NCBI GenBank assembly: GCA_900549715.1
Contig: URPK01000011.1
Coordinates: 1-64,000, forward strand
DNA length: 64,000 nucleotides
DNA from: an uncultured Collinsella sp.
Lineage (GTDB): Bacteria > Actinomycetota > Coriobacteriia > Coriobacteriales > Coriobacteriaceae
Direction: 5' to 3'
The position numbers and the translations under genes were made by a program. The number at the start of each line of letters is the position of its first letter. Position 1 is the first letter of the stretch. The notes under the pieces are model-generated. The model saw only the letters and a list, made by a program, of their open reading frames with translations. It did not search any database and had not been told where the DNA came from. Shown piece by piece: positions 29,101 to 35,726 of the stretch.

Positions 29101-30900
29101 CTTGATGACGGAATAGGACAGGCCGGCCGCGATGTCGCCCACCGTGGCACCTTCCTTTTGCGCCTGCTTGACGCGCGAGTTCATAAAGACCGTGCAGCGA
29201 CTGCCCAGGTCGACGGGGGCCTTGGCATGGATGGCGGCATCGGCAAACGCGCGCACGTCCATGTTCATAGACACGGCGAAGCTCTCGATAAAGCTGCCGC
29301 AGCCCGATGAGCAGGCCTCGTTGAGCATGATGTGCTCAATCACGCCGTCCTTAACGCGCAGACACTTCATGTCCTGGCCGCCGATGTCCAGGATGAACTC
29401 GACGCCGGGCAGGAATGCCTTGGCGCCACGCAGGTGCGCAACGGTCTCGATCTCGCCGGAGTCGGCCTTGAGGGCCTCGATGAGCAGCGCCTCGCCGTAG
29501 CCCGTGGTGGTCACGTGGCCGATGGTACAGCCGGCGGGGATGTGGTTGTAGAAATCGGCCATGATGACCTTGGCCGTGCCCAGGATGTCGCCGTTGTTGT
29601 TGCCGTACCAGGTGTGCAACAGCTGGCCGTCCTCGCCCACGAGCGCGGCCTTCATGGTGGTGGAGCCGGCGTCGATACCGATGAACACGCGGCCGGTGTA
29701 GCCGTCGAGCTTGCCCTTGGGGACGACTTCCTGGTCGTGGCGACCCTTGAACTCGGCAAAGTCCTCGTCGGTGGCAAAGAGCGGATCCAGACGCTCGACC
29801 TCGGCACCCTGCGTGTCACCCAGGGCATCGATGGCCTCGATGAGCTGCGGGAACGTGCTGAGCTTGTTGGACTCGTGCGCCATGGCGGCGCCGCTCGCCA
29901 CAAACAGGTGAGCGTTTTGGGGCACGATACGGTGTTCCTCGTCCAGGTTGAGCGTGAGGTAGAAGCGGTGGCGCAGCTCGGAGAGGTACTGCAGCGGGCC
30001 GCCCAGGAAGGCGACGTTGCCGCGGATGGGACGACCGCACGCCAGGCCCGAGATGGTCTGGGTCACGACGGCCTGGAAGATGGAGGCGGCCACGTCCTCG
30101 GGACGGGCGCCCTCGTTGAGCAGCGGCTGCACGTCGGTCTTGGCAAATACGCCGCAGCGACTGGCGATGGGATAGATGGTGGTGGCGTTGGCCGCGAGCT
30201 CGTTGAGGCCGCTGGCATCGGTGTGCAGCAGGGTGGCCATCTGATCGATGAAGGCGCCCGTGCCGCCGGCGCAGGTGCCGTTCATGCGCTGCTCGATGCC
30301 GTTATCGAAGTAGATGATCTTGGCGTCCTCGCCGCCCAGCTCGATGGCGACGTCGGTGGCAGGGATGAGGGTCTCGACGGCGCGTTTGCTGGCGATGACC
30401 TCCTGGACAAACTCCAGGTCGAGCCACTGCGAGAGCAGCAGACCGCCCGAGCCGGTGATGGCGCAGGTCATTTGAGCCGTCGGCAACACGGTCGCGGCGC
30501 CTTCGAACAGGTCGCGGGCGCAGGCGCGGACATCGGTGTGATGGCGCTGGTACTTGGCGTAGACAATTTGGTTGTCGTCGTTGAGCACGGCGAGCTTGAC
30601 GGTGGTGGAGCCCACGTCGATGCCCAGGTGCAGGTTGCCGCGGGCGTTCTCGGGGTTGAAGATCGCGCCTTCGGGGGCCTGAGCGGCGGCTACGGGCTCG
30701 ACAGCGGTGGCTGTGGTTACGCCAGTCGGTACGCCGGCGACGATTGCCTCCCCCGCTGCATTCTTGGCCTCGGCGACTGCCCCGGCAACTTTCTCGGCAG
30801 CAGCGGTCGCCGCCTTCTGCGCGGCATCCGCCACGGCGGGCGCGGCCTCACGCGCGGCAGCGACCATACGGTCCTTAATGCCCTCGACGAGTTTGCTCAT
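26104..30900 (-). CDS. Giant 2-hydroxyacyl-CoA dehydratase activase-related protein
   Basis: 1598 residues. An Ala-rich helical N-terminus (~1-90) is followed by two BadF/HgdC-type ASKHA ATPase modules: module 1 with GIDVGSTTVKLAVLND, NGTCAGGTGAFIDQMA and ASRCGVFAKTDV; module 2 with GIDAGSTTMKAALVGED, GGQDMKC, LNEACSSGCGSFIESFAVSM and GSRCTVFMNSRV. Each carries the cysteines that in HgdC hold a bridging 4Fe-4S cluster. Then come a Cys-rich segment (CGRCSNNCQ ... GNRCEKGA), a DUF2229 domain and an HgdB/D-like C-terminal region ending CVSCGPAS. HgdC proteins inject one electron, at ATP cost, into 2-hydroxyacyl-CoA dehydratases; the substrate of this fused form is unknown. It is 12 nt downstream of a tetR gene and has a GGAGAG ribosome site. 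Confidence 0.9.
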   Translation of the reverse strand: MSKLVEGIKDRMVAAAREAAPAVADAAQKAATAAAEKVAGAVAEAKNAAGEAIVAGVPTGVTTATAVEPVAAAQAPEGAIFNPENARGNLHLGIDVGSTTVKLAVLNDDNQIVYAKYQRHHTDVRACARDLFEGAATVLPTAQMTCAITGSGGLLLSQWLDLEFVQEVIASKRAVETLIPATDVAIELGGEDAKIIYFDNGIEQRMNGTCAGGTGAFIDQMATLLHTDASGLNELAANATTIYPIASRCGVFAKTDVQPLLNEGARPEDVAASIFQAVVTQTISGLACGRPIRGNVAFLGGPLQYLSELRHRFYLTLNLDEEHRIVPQNAHLFVASGAAMAHESNKLSTFPQLIEAIDALGDTQGAEVERLDPLFATDEDFAEFKGRHDQEVVPKGKLDGYTGRVFIGIDAGSTTMKAALVGEDGQLLHTWYGNNNGDILGTAKVIMADFYNHIPAGCTIGHVTTTGYGEALLIEALKADSGEIETVAHLRGAKAFLPGVEFILDIGGQDMKCLRVKDGVIEHIMLNEACSSGCGSFIESFAVSMNMDVRAFADAAIHAKAPVDLGSRCTVFMNSRVKQAQKEGATVGDIAAGLSYSVIKNALFKVIKLRDPKEIGSQVIVQGGTFMSDATLRAFEQLTGVHAVRPDIAGCMGAYGAALLARDRAGADGTSTILSAEDIAHLTVTQKHVRCGRCSNNCQLTVNDFGGGRRFITGNRCEKGAGHKKQKTEAPNLFKKKNDLLFNREVLSPDEAPRGTVGIPRALNMYENYPFWHAFFTRLGFSVQLSDQSSKKTYQAGIESMPSESVCYPAKMSHGHVMNLIDRDVDFIWMPCVRWERKEDPTAGNCYNCPIVMSYPTALALNIDEIREQNIEFLYPFVPYHDKTELKRRLYQVLAVDRVADAQAGRGRVRGPKITRSEVDAAVNAAFEADARFHEDIQTMGEEALKWVEDHGGHGIVLAGRPYHNDPEINHALPELISSFGFAVFTEDSLAHLVKPERPIRVVDQWMYHSRLYAVARFVTMRNDLDLIQLNSFGCGLDALTTDQVQEILEASGKIYTVLKIDEVSNLGAARIRIRSLMAALKDQEAERLAEATAAGEAYEQGDAAPVAPSTDAPAFASRKYTFEAQRESASTAWPKVPFTEQMREEGYTILCPQMAPIHFDLVKEVFRGAGYNLELLPSTDHDAVEAGLRYVNNDICYPSILVTGQIMEAIESGRYDLSKTAVVISQTGGGCRATNYIALIRKALRESGHPEIPVISLSAVALGEDNPGFKITPALLKQAVYAVLFGDVMMQMLYRCRPYEATPGAANALYEEYMARARKLAPKFNRHNYTKLCREAIRAFDTMPLVGEGTKPRVGVVGEILVKFHPTANNHVVDVIEREGCEAVVPGLLDFFLYSMSNAELQKDELGSSATTRAGMQALIKLVDWMRTPVEELLEKSRRFEAPERIGTMADKARTVLSVCNNMGEGWLLTAEMLDLIDHGAPNIICTQPFACLPNHVVGKAVIKELRRQHPESNIVAVDYDPGASEVNQLNRIKLMISVAKENMRAGKGFKLEKVAPLAMDEVTGQMRAHDGCVSCGPASEEAVASVAERLGRGIKK

Positions 30901-30912
30901 CTGTCTCTCCTC

Positions 30913-31623
30913 TTAGTTATGGGACTCAACGGACACGGCGGTGTCGACCGCGTCTTCGAGCTGCAAGTTCAATAGCTTCATGCCGTATTCCGGCACGTTG
31001 ATATCGATGGGTTGGCCATACAAGTCGCCGGGACGCACAAAGGCGATAACCGTCATAATGCGCGCCATGGCCTCGGGCGATTCGGTGAGCCCGCGCTCAT
31101 ACCAGCGTTGGAGCAGACCGACCTCGGCACTCACGACGAAGGTGACGTAGTAGTCAAAGAACGTACCCAGCGCCAGGCCCAAAATACCCGTCTGCGCACG
31201 CGGCACCACGGCCTCACGCGCGGTGTCGATAATCTTTTTAATGAAGGCTTGATCGCCGCCCGGGCCCAGCAGCGATCCGATCAGATCGCGGTTGGCCGCA
31301 AGATAGCGCAGCAGCTCAACCGAACCAGGTGCTGGCTCGAGCTCATCGATGCTGCGATACAGATCGGGCAGATGAGCTGCGGTAATGAGCTCAACGTGCT
31401 CGCGGATCTCAGCCAGCAGACTTTCCTCGATCTGATTGATAAAGTCGGGAATATCGCGGTAGTGCGAATAGAACGTGCGGCGCGTAAGGCCGGCACGCTC
31501 GGTGAGCGACGCGACATTAATGCGCGAAAGATCGCCGCTTTCGGCAAGCTCGCTGGCAAGTGCCTGGCGAAGGGCGCGCTGCGAGCGAAGGGACCTGCGA
31601 TCGCATTTCTCGAGCTGGGACAA
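30913..31623 (-). CDS. TetR/AcrR-family regulator of the activase
   Basis: 236 residues. N-terminal HTH (RSQRALRQALASELAESG ... INVASLTERAGLTRRTFYSHYRDIPDFINQI) and an all-helical ligand domain with a C-terminal extension. Start is TTG at 31623 (LSQLEKCDRR), with AAGGAGG upstream. It is the promoter-proximal gene of a two-gene unit with the activase, so it probably represses its own promoter, where inverted repeats lie at 31646-31661 and 31677-31687. Confidence 0.9.
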   Translation of the reverse strand: MSQLEKCDRRSLRSQRALRQALASELAESGDLSRINVASLTERAGLTRRTFYSHYRDIPDFINQIEESLLAEIREHVELITAAHLPDLYRSIDELEPAPGSVELLRYLAANRDLIGSLLGPGGDQAFIKKIIDTAREAVVPRAQTGILGLALGTFFDYYVTFVVSAEVGLLQRWYERGLTESPEAMARIMTVIAFVRPGDLYGQPIDINVPEYGMKLLNLQLEDAVDTAVSVESHN

Positions 31624-31645
31624 GCGTCCTCCTTGTTACTCAGCC

Positions 31646-31687
31646 TGTGCGCTATTGCACAGTGCGAGTATTATTGCACACCGTGTG
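31646..31687. promoter_or_regulatory. Candidate TetR operators
   Basis: TGTGC-N6-GCACA (31646-31661) and CACACCGTGTG (31677-31687) lie 22-65 nt upstream of the tetR start, at promoter distance. Confidence 0.5.
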
Positions 31688-31715
31688 TATCAACACGTAA
31701 AGGCAATATTTAGAT

Positions 31716-31745
31716 TGTGGCAAAGGGACTGTCTTTTTGTCACAT
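31716..31745. repeat. CTGTC-loop hairpin repeat, short type (copy C, decayed)
   Basis: GTGGCAAAGGGACTGTCTTTTTGTCAC: an imperfect version of the copy at 32132-32160. It is followed by TTA like the stop-proximal copies, but no open frame ends there, so a gene may have been lost. Confidence 0.6.
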
Positions 31746-31867
31746 TAGGTTGCGCTCAGCTTTTAGAAGCGACATTGCCGATTGTCCAAAATGTCATTCG
31801 TGGGTAGAATGGTGTCGACGGCAGCCCAAGTTCTGCAAAGCTGGGCAGCGCCGTTGCGTGGATTAAG

Positions 31868-31897
31868 GGGTCAACGCCTTAGCGGCGCCGACCCCTC
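31868..31897 (-). terminator. Terminator of the 41-residue peptide gene
   Basis: GGGGTC..CGCC..GGCG..GACCCC: GGGGTCAACGCC (31867-31878) pairs with GGCGCCGACCCC (31884-31895) with a small internal mismatch; on the minus strand this stem contains the stop codon in its loop and is followed by TTAATC. Confidence 0.7.
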
Positions 31898-32004
31898 TTT
31901 CGTTGCTTCGAGCGTTGCTTGAGTGCCTCGGAAAGTCCGATAAGCGTCGTAAGAAGCGAGACCAATGCGGTCAGGAGCCTCACGAAATCAATCAAATCGG
32001 TCAT
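31879..32004 (-). CDS. 41-residue single-helix membrane peptide (type I toxin- or holin-like)
   Basis: The frame reads MTDLIDFVRLLTALVSLLTT, then LIGLSEALKQRSKQRKRGRRR. A hydrophobic helix (residues ~8-26) precedes a strongly basic tail. GGAGG lies eight bases before the ATG, and the stop is within a terminator-like hairpin, so this looks like a real mini-gene too short for ordinary gene calling. Size, single helix and basic end resemble Firmicute type I toxins and putative holin-like toxins, but no family match could be tested. It is flanked on both sides by related CTGTC-loop hairpins (31716 and 32132). Confidence 0.6.
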   Translation of the reverse strand: MTDLIDFVRLLTALVSLLTTLIGLSEALKQRSKQRKRGRRR

Positions 32005-32131
32005 GGGCATCACCTCCCATCAGATGGAGGGCGCTGCCCGGCACATGGAACTGCCGCCAACAGCAACAATTCTATCAAAGCGCAGTTAAATATGCGAATA
32101 TATGTTCGTGTTTAAAGAAGCTAGTCCCCAC

Positions 32132-32160
32132 TGTGACAAAGGGGCTGTCCCTTTGTCACA
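32132..32160. repeat. CTGTCCC-loop hairpin repeat, short type (copy D)
   Basis: TGTGACAAAG (32132-32141), loop GGGCTGTCC, CTTTGTCACA (32151-32160). The stop codon of the HAD gene (minus) begins at the next base. Confidence 0.85.
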
Positions 32161-33024
32161 TTATTCGATGACGGTGCGGGAGTTTTGCTTGCGCATGGTG
32201 GCGAGCATGTGTTTGGGGACGGCGTGGACCATGCAGCTGCCGATGGTCGCGCTCGCGGCGGCTTTAGCTGCATAGCTAGCGTTTTTGGTCGCGTAGCTGT
32301 GGCGGAAACGCTTGAGCATGGCGATGTCGTTGCCGCCGTCTCCATAGACCGCGACCTCGTCCTCGGCAATACCGTAGTAGCCCGCCAACCAGGCCACGCT
32401 CTCGCCCTTGTTGCACGCTACGTCCGTGATCTCGAACATCACCGGATCGAACGGCGCGTTGACCACGCGGTCCGATCGCTCGGCCAAATATGCCTTAAGG
32501 TCACGCTCCAGCTCGGGTGAGGTCACGCGACAGTTGATCTTGCACACATCGTGGCGCAGGATGTCGCCAATCGACTGGTCAAAATACTGTTCCTCGTGAT
32601 ACCCGCCACGTGCACGCATACCGCGCATCACAATACGCTTGATGGGGCTGTCCTTTTTAAAGCCCGCCTGATGCATCTCGAACGAACCGCTCGAGTACAT
32701 GCCATCGGGCGTGGAACAATCAAAGCAAATGTCCGGGAACGCCTTGAGCAGTTCCTCAGTGACCTGCGGATCGATGGTCCAAGTCTTGAGCACCTCGCCA
32801 TGGCTGTCGCGCACGATGGATCCGTTGGAGCAGCAGGCGTCAAGCGCCAGGCCCGTAAAGCCATGCTCGCCGATCGGCAACGTCGAGCGTCCAGTCGCGG
32901 GAACCACATGCAGACCAGCCTCGGTCAGCTCACGAATGGCACGGCGGATGGTCCCATCCGCCTCATGCAGGGCGTTCAGCAGCGTTCCGTCTAAGTCACT
33001 CGCGAACATCTTAATCATGAACAT
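32161..33024 (-). CDS. Cof-type HAD-superfamily hydrolase
   Basis: 287 residues. HAD motifs: I, FASDLDGTLL (catalytic Asp pair); II, VPATGRSTLP; and IV, VYGDGGNDIAMLKRF (GDGxND). A C2 cap lies between. These Cof/YbiV-like phosphatases act on sugar phosphates or phosphorylated cofactors in the cytoplasm. The start at 33024 (MFMIKMFASDLDG) follows AAGGAGAGGC. Note the residues CSNGSIVRDSHGE in place of the usual TxNGA. Confidence 0.93.
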   Translation of the reverse strand: MFMIKMFASDLDGTLLNALHEADGTIRRAIRELTEAGLHVVPATGRSTLPIGEHGFTGLALDACCSNGSIVRDSHGEVLKTWTIDPQVTEELLKAFPDICFDCSTPDGMYSSGSFEMHQAGFKKDSPIKRIVMRGMRARGGYHEEQYFDQSIGDILRHDVCKINCRVTSPELERDLKAYLAERSDRVVNAPFDPVMFEITDVACNKGESVAWLAGYYGIAEDEVAVYGDGGNDIAMLKRFRHSYATKNASYAAKAAASATIGSCMVHAVPKHMLATMRKQNSRTVIE

Positions 33025-33133
33025 GCCTCTCCTTCGTCTGCCCGATATTGTAGACGAAGGAGAGGCATGTCCGAACAATGCCGTCCCGGCGCGGCGTACC
33101 ACCGCCTTCACAAATTCACGGTGCCCCAGCGCG

Positions 33134-34396
33134 TTAAGACAATCGCCGCAATCGATTTTTCAGCCGATAAAACAGAGCCGTCGTCAACGTCAGCACCGGC
33201 AACATGCCTGCGAATACAATCGCCGGTGTCCATCGATCATATGCAGCCCCGTACGTCAATTGGCCGATAGGTATTGCGCAGGAAAGGACCATGTAAACGA
33301 CCGAAAGCACTTTTCCGCAGAGCTCAGTCGGCGCTGCCCGCTGAACAAACGCGATGATTTCAACCGACGCAATGGCTGCCCACACCATGACCCATGCCGA
33401 ACCAACCGCAAACACGGTGAACACGCATACATCTGCGCCGAACAGTAGCGTGACAATGATCGGTGCGACTCCAAAACAGATCATCGCAACATATCGACAT
33501 ATGCCATTGAAAGAAAAACGATGCGGCCAAATGCCGACCAAGCCACTGCCGGCAAGACCACCCAAGCCCATAGCCACCTCAACTATCCCAACGCAGGACG
33601 ATTGCATGCCGAGATGCTTTGTAACAATAATGGGAGCGCCAATCGTTAGCCCAACCAACGCAAAGTTCAAAACAGCCGCAAGCAAAATCACAGCGACCAA
33701 TGATGCATTTTGCAACAGATACCGAATCGACTCCCAAAAATCGTTTCGGCATGTCGTACGAGTCGCGCCGTCTCCCATCGTTTCAGATGAGGCATTTTGC
33801 TTGAGTGCGACCCCAAACAAGAGAGCTGAAATCGCAAACGCCACCGACGCGGTTGTGCAAAGAGTATCGATGCCAAAGCACCCATAGACTGCCGTCCCAA
33901 CCACAGGGCCCAAGATATTGCTCACCATGGTCATCTGCGAAACCAATGCAGTGGCCCGCTCAACCTTCTCTTCACCCGCCATGCGCACCGTCTCAATTTG
34001 GAGCATTGGCTTCAGCAGCGATTGAACACCATATTGAACACAAAGTATCGCTACTACGACGACCGCAAGAGGCAATGAGCGCTTCATGGGGACAGACAGC
34101 AGTGATGCAGTCATCAGAGCAATGCCGAGGGACACGAGGACCTCGCGGTGTCTTCCCCGATCCGCTAAGACCCCACCAGCCGGAGTTGCGAGTACGCCGG
34201 GTATGAACGCTATCGCCACGACGACACCATATAACGTTGACGATCCCCTGCGATCGAACAAGTAAAGTGGATACGCAAAGCACAGCGCCGACAGCATCGA
34301 ATACGTGCACAGCTGCGCAACCAGAAGTTCCGCGAGCCTGATTGACCGCACTGTTTTTGATTTCAACGAGACACCGACGTCTCTCAGCCCAGCCAT
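33134..34396 (-). CDS. MFS transporter (drug-efflux-like)
   Basis: 420 residues with 12 predicted helices; the cytoplasmic loop after helix 2 reads GVLADRGRHREVLV, the MFS motif A (GxLADRxGRR-like). MFS_1/MFS_3 exporters of this size usually export drugs or metabolites. Start 34396 (MAGLRDVGVSLK) has GGGTGGGC upstream. A TetR gene lies directly upstream in the same direction with operator-like palindromes in between, so export is probably inducible. Lower GC than neighbours. Confidence 0.9.
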   Translation of the reverse strand: MAGLRDVGVSLKSKTVRSIRLAELLVAQLCTYSMLSALCFAYPLYLFDRRGSSTLYGVVVAIAFIPGVLATPAGGVLADRGRHREVLVSLGIALMTASLLSVPMKRSLPLAVVVVAILCVQYGVQSLLKPMLQIETVRMAGEEKVERATALVSQMTMVSNILGPVVGTAVYGCFGIDTLCTTASVAFAISALLFGVALKQNASSETMGDGATRTTCRNDFWESIRYLLQNASLVAVILLAAVLNFALVGLTIGAPIIVTKHLGMQSSCVGIVEVAMGLGGLAGSGLVGIWPHRFSFNGICRYVAMICFGVAPIIVTLLFGADVCVFTVFAVGSAWVMVWAAIASVEIIAFVQRAAPTELCGKVLSVVYMVLSCAIPIGQLTYGAAYDRWTPAIVFAGMLPVLTLTTALFYRLKNRLRRLS

Positions 34397-34409
34397 AAGC
34401 CCACCCCCT

Positions 34410-34430
34410 ATACATACCACTAGTATGTAT
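34410..34430. promoter_or_regulatory. Palindromic operator upstream of the MFS gene
   Basis: ATACATAC-CACTA-GTATGTAT: 8-bp perfect arms. A related, less perfect copy (TTACATACCGTTGGTATCTA) lies at 34476-34495. Both sit between the TetR and MFS genes. Confidence 0.7.
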
Positions 34431-34475
34431 TTAATGACTTGAAAAGGGCAGCCGTGGCTACCCTCACAAATCAAT

Positions 34476-34495
34476 TACATACCGTTGGTATCTAT
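34476..34495. promoter_or_regulatory. Second palindromic operator copy
   Basis: TTACATAC-N5-GTATCTA matches the 34410 palindrome in both half-sites with one or two changes. It ends two bases before the TetR stop codon. Confidence 0.6.
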
Positions 34496-34496
34496 A

Positions 34497-35159
34497 TTAC
34501 CACCCGGCGCGGTCCCATACGTCCCAAATCTGCGCCGTTGTCTGAAGCACTTCATTACCCAAATCGAGCCCCACCGCGGCAGCCATCTGCGCCAAACATT
34601 GTGCGCGAGCGAGCATTCGCTCCTTGGGCTCGAGCGGACGGAACAATGGCAGCAGCCAAAGATTCGCCAACAACGATACGGCCTCCGCCGCTTCGCGCGG
34701 GCATTCGCACGCAATGGAGCCGTCGGCGATGCCCTCCTCGATCACTGGCAAGAGACAGCCATCGGCCGACTCGTCAAATGAGCCCTGGTACTGCATCGCC
34801 AGTAGGCGCGAGCTTTTTACCGGATCTGCTGCAGGACGCATACGTGCCCATAGCTCAATTTGTGGAACAACGGACTCGGGAGCGTACAGTCGCTTGAGCT
34901 TTTGGGCTCCGGTCATATTACCGACGCCAAGCATCGAGCGGCGGTGCTCAACAATCGGAGTCATCGCCCGATCAAACGCGGCGTTGAAAATCTCTTCTTT
35001 GCTCTTGAAGTGATGATAGACAGCGCCCTTGGTCATGCCGTCGAGACGGTCAACGATATCTTGAATACTCGTCCCCTCATAACCCTGTGCGCAGAATAGC
35101 TCCAGTGCCGCGTCGAGAATCTTCGCGACCGTCTCCTCGGGATATTTATTGCGACCCAT
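34497..35159 (-). CDS. TetR/AcrR-family repressor of the MFS exporter
   Basis: 220 residues from MGRNKYPEETVAKILDAALELF with HTH SIQDIVDRLDGMTKGAVYHHFKSKEEIF, close to the QacR/AcrR type. The ligand domain is Cys-poor with many Met and Leu. Start 35159 follows GGGCGGATT, a weak site; an ATG at 35195 is possible. Likely binds the palindromes at 34410 and 34476. Confidence 0.9.
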   Translation of the reverse strand: MGRNKYPEETVAKILDAALELFCAQGYEGTSIQDIVDRLDGMTKGAVYHHFKSKEEIFNAAFDRAMTPIVEHRRSMLGVGNMTGAQKLKRLYAPESVVPQIELWARMRPAADPVKSSRLLAMQYQGSFDESADGCLLPVIEEGIADGSIACECPREAAEAVSLLANLWLLPLFRPLEPKERMLARAQCLAQMAAAVGLDLGNEVLQTTAQIWDVWDRAGW

Positions 35160-35166
35160 AATCCGC

Positions 35167-35220
35167 CCATCCGCAACGCAAGTCTTGTGCCTCATTGCAG
35201 CATTTTAACGTTGCGGATGG
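35167..35220. terminator. Hairpin between P-II and TetR genes
   Basis: CCATCCGCAACG (35167-35178) and CGTTGCGGATGG (35209-35220) form a 12-bp stem with a 30-nt loop, just beyond the P-II stop. It may end the amt-glnB transcript or fold in the TetR leader. Confidence 0.6.
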
Positions 35221-35233
35221 CAGGCGGTCGATC

Positions 35234-35572
35234 CTACACCGCGGCAGGGCCGTGTTCGCCGGTACGGATGCGGATAACCTCCTCGACCGGCTCAACCCAG
35301 ATCTTGCCGTCTCCAACGGCACCGGTGCGAGCAGCGTTGCAGATGATGTCGACAATGCCGTCGACATGTTCATCGGCGCAGATGAGGGTGAACTGCACCT
35401 TGGGGATCGTGTTGACGAGCAGCTCGTTGCCGCGCACGTATTCCTTCCAGCCATGCTGCGCGCCGCATCCCTGCACCTGGTTGATAGTCATACCGCGAAC
35501 ATCAGCAGCAAACAGCGCATCTTTAAGAACCTCAAGCTTCTCGGCACGAACGATCGCCGTAATCTTCTTCAT
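35234..35572 (-). CDS. P-II nitrogen regulatory protein (GlnB/GlnK)
   Basis: 112-residue trimeric signal protein that binds ATP/ADP and 2-oxoglutarate and gates the ammonium transporter. MKKITAIVRAEKLEVLKDAL start and GDGKIWVEPVEEVIRIRTGEHG ending are typical. In the T-loop, YVRGNELLVNTIPKVQF lacks the tyrosine normally uridylylated in GlnB (position ~51 is Leu or Asn), so control by GlnD-type uridylylation is unlikely. It lies downstream of amt, the usual GlnK context. Confidence 0.93.
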   Translation of the reverse strand: MKKITAIVRAEKLEVLKDALFAADVRGMTINQVQGCGAQHGWKEYVRGNELLVNTIPKVQFTLICADEHVDGIVDIICNAARTGAVGDGKIWVEPVEEVIRIRTGEHGPAAV

Positions 35573-35618
35573 AGTAAATTCCTCTCTTTAGTAAAGAAAT
35601 GAATTGCCATTCAATAAC

Positions 35619-35722
35619 GCGGGTTTTCCAAGTGCCCGAGATTGCCCCGAAAGAGGAGTGCCGCGTACTTCGGTACGCAAGCGACAGTTTGAGGGGCAAG
35701 GTCGGGTGCTTGGGAAAGCCGC
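35619..35722. repeat. 104-nt structured inverted repeat between amt and glnB
   Basis: CGCGGGTTTTCCAAG.. (35619-35648) pairs imperfectly with 35692-35722 (~26 bp). Inside is a perfect GCGTAC-TTCG-GTACGC hairpin (35663-35678) with a UUCG tetraloop. It lies in the amt-glnB transcript on the minus strand, so it may be a processing or attenuation structure. Confidence 0.75.
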
Positions 35723-35726
35723 GCTG

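Noticed and set aside
26047..30975. Plus-strand frames of 467-595 residues opposite the activase gene
   Set aside because: Antisense shadows in high-GC DNA; the minus-strand frame has clear ASKHA motifs.
31903..32115. Plus-strand 70-residue frame across the mini-gene
   Set aside because: No ribosome site; the minus-strand 41-residue frame has a better one and a terminator.
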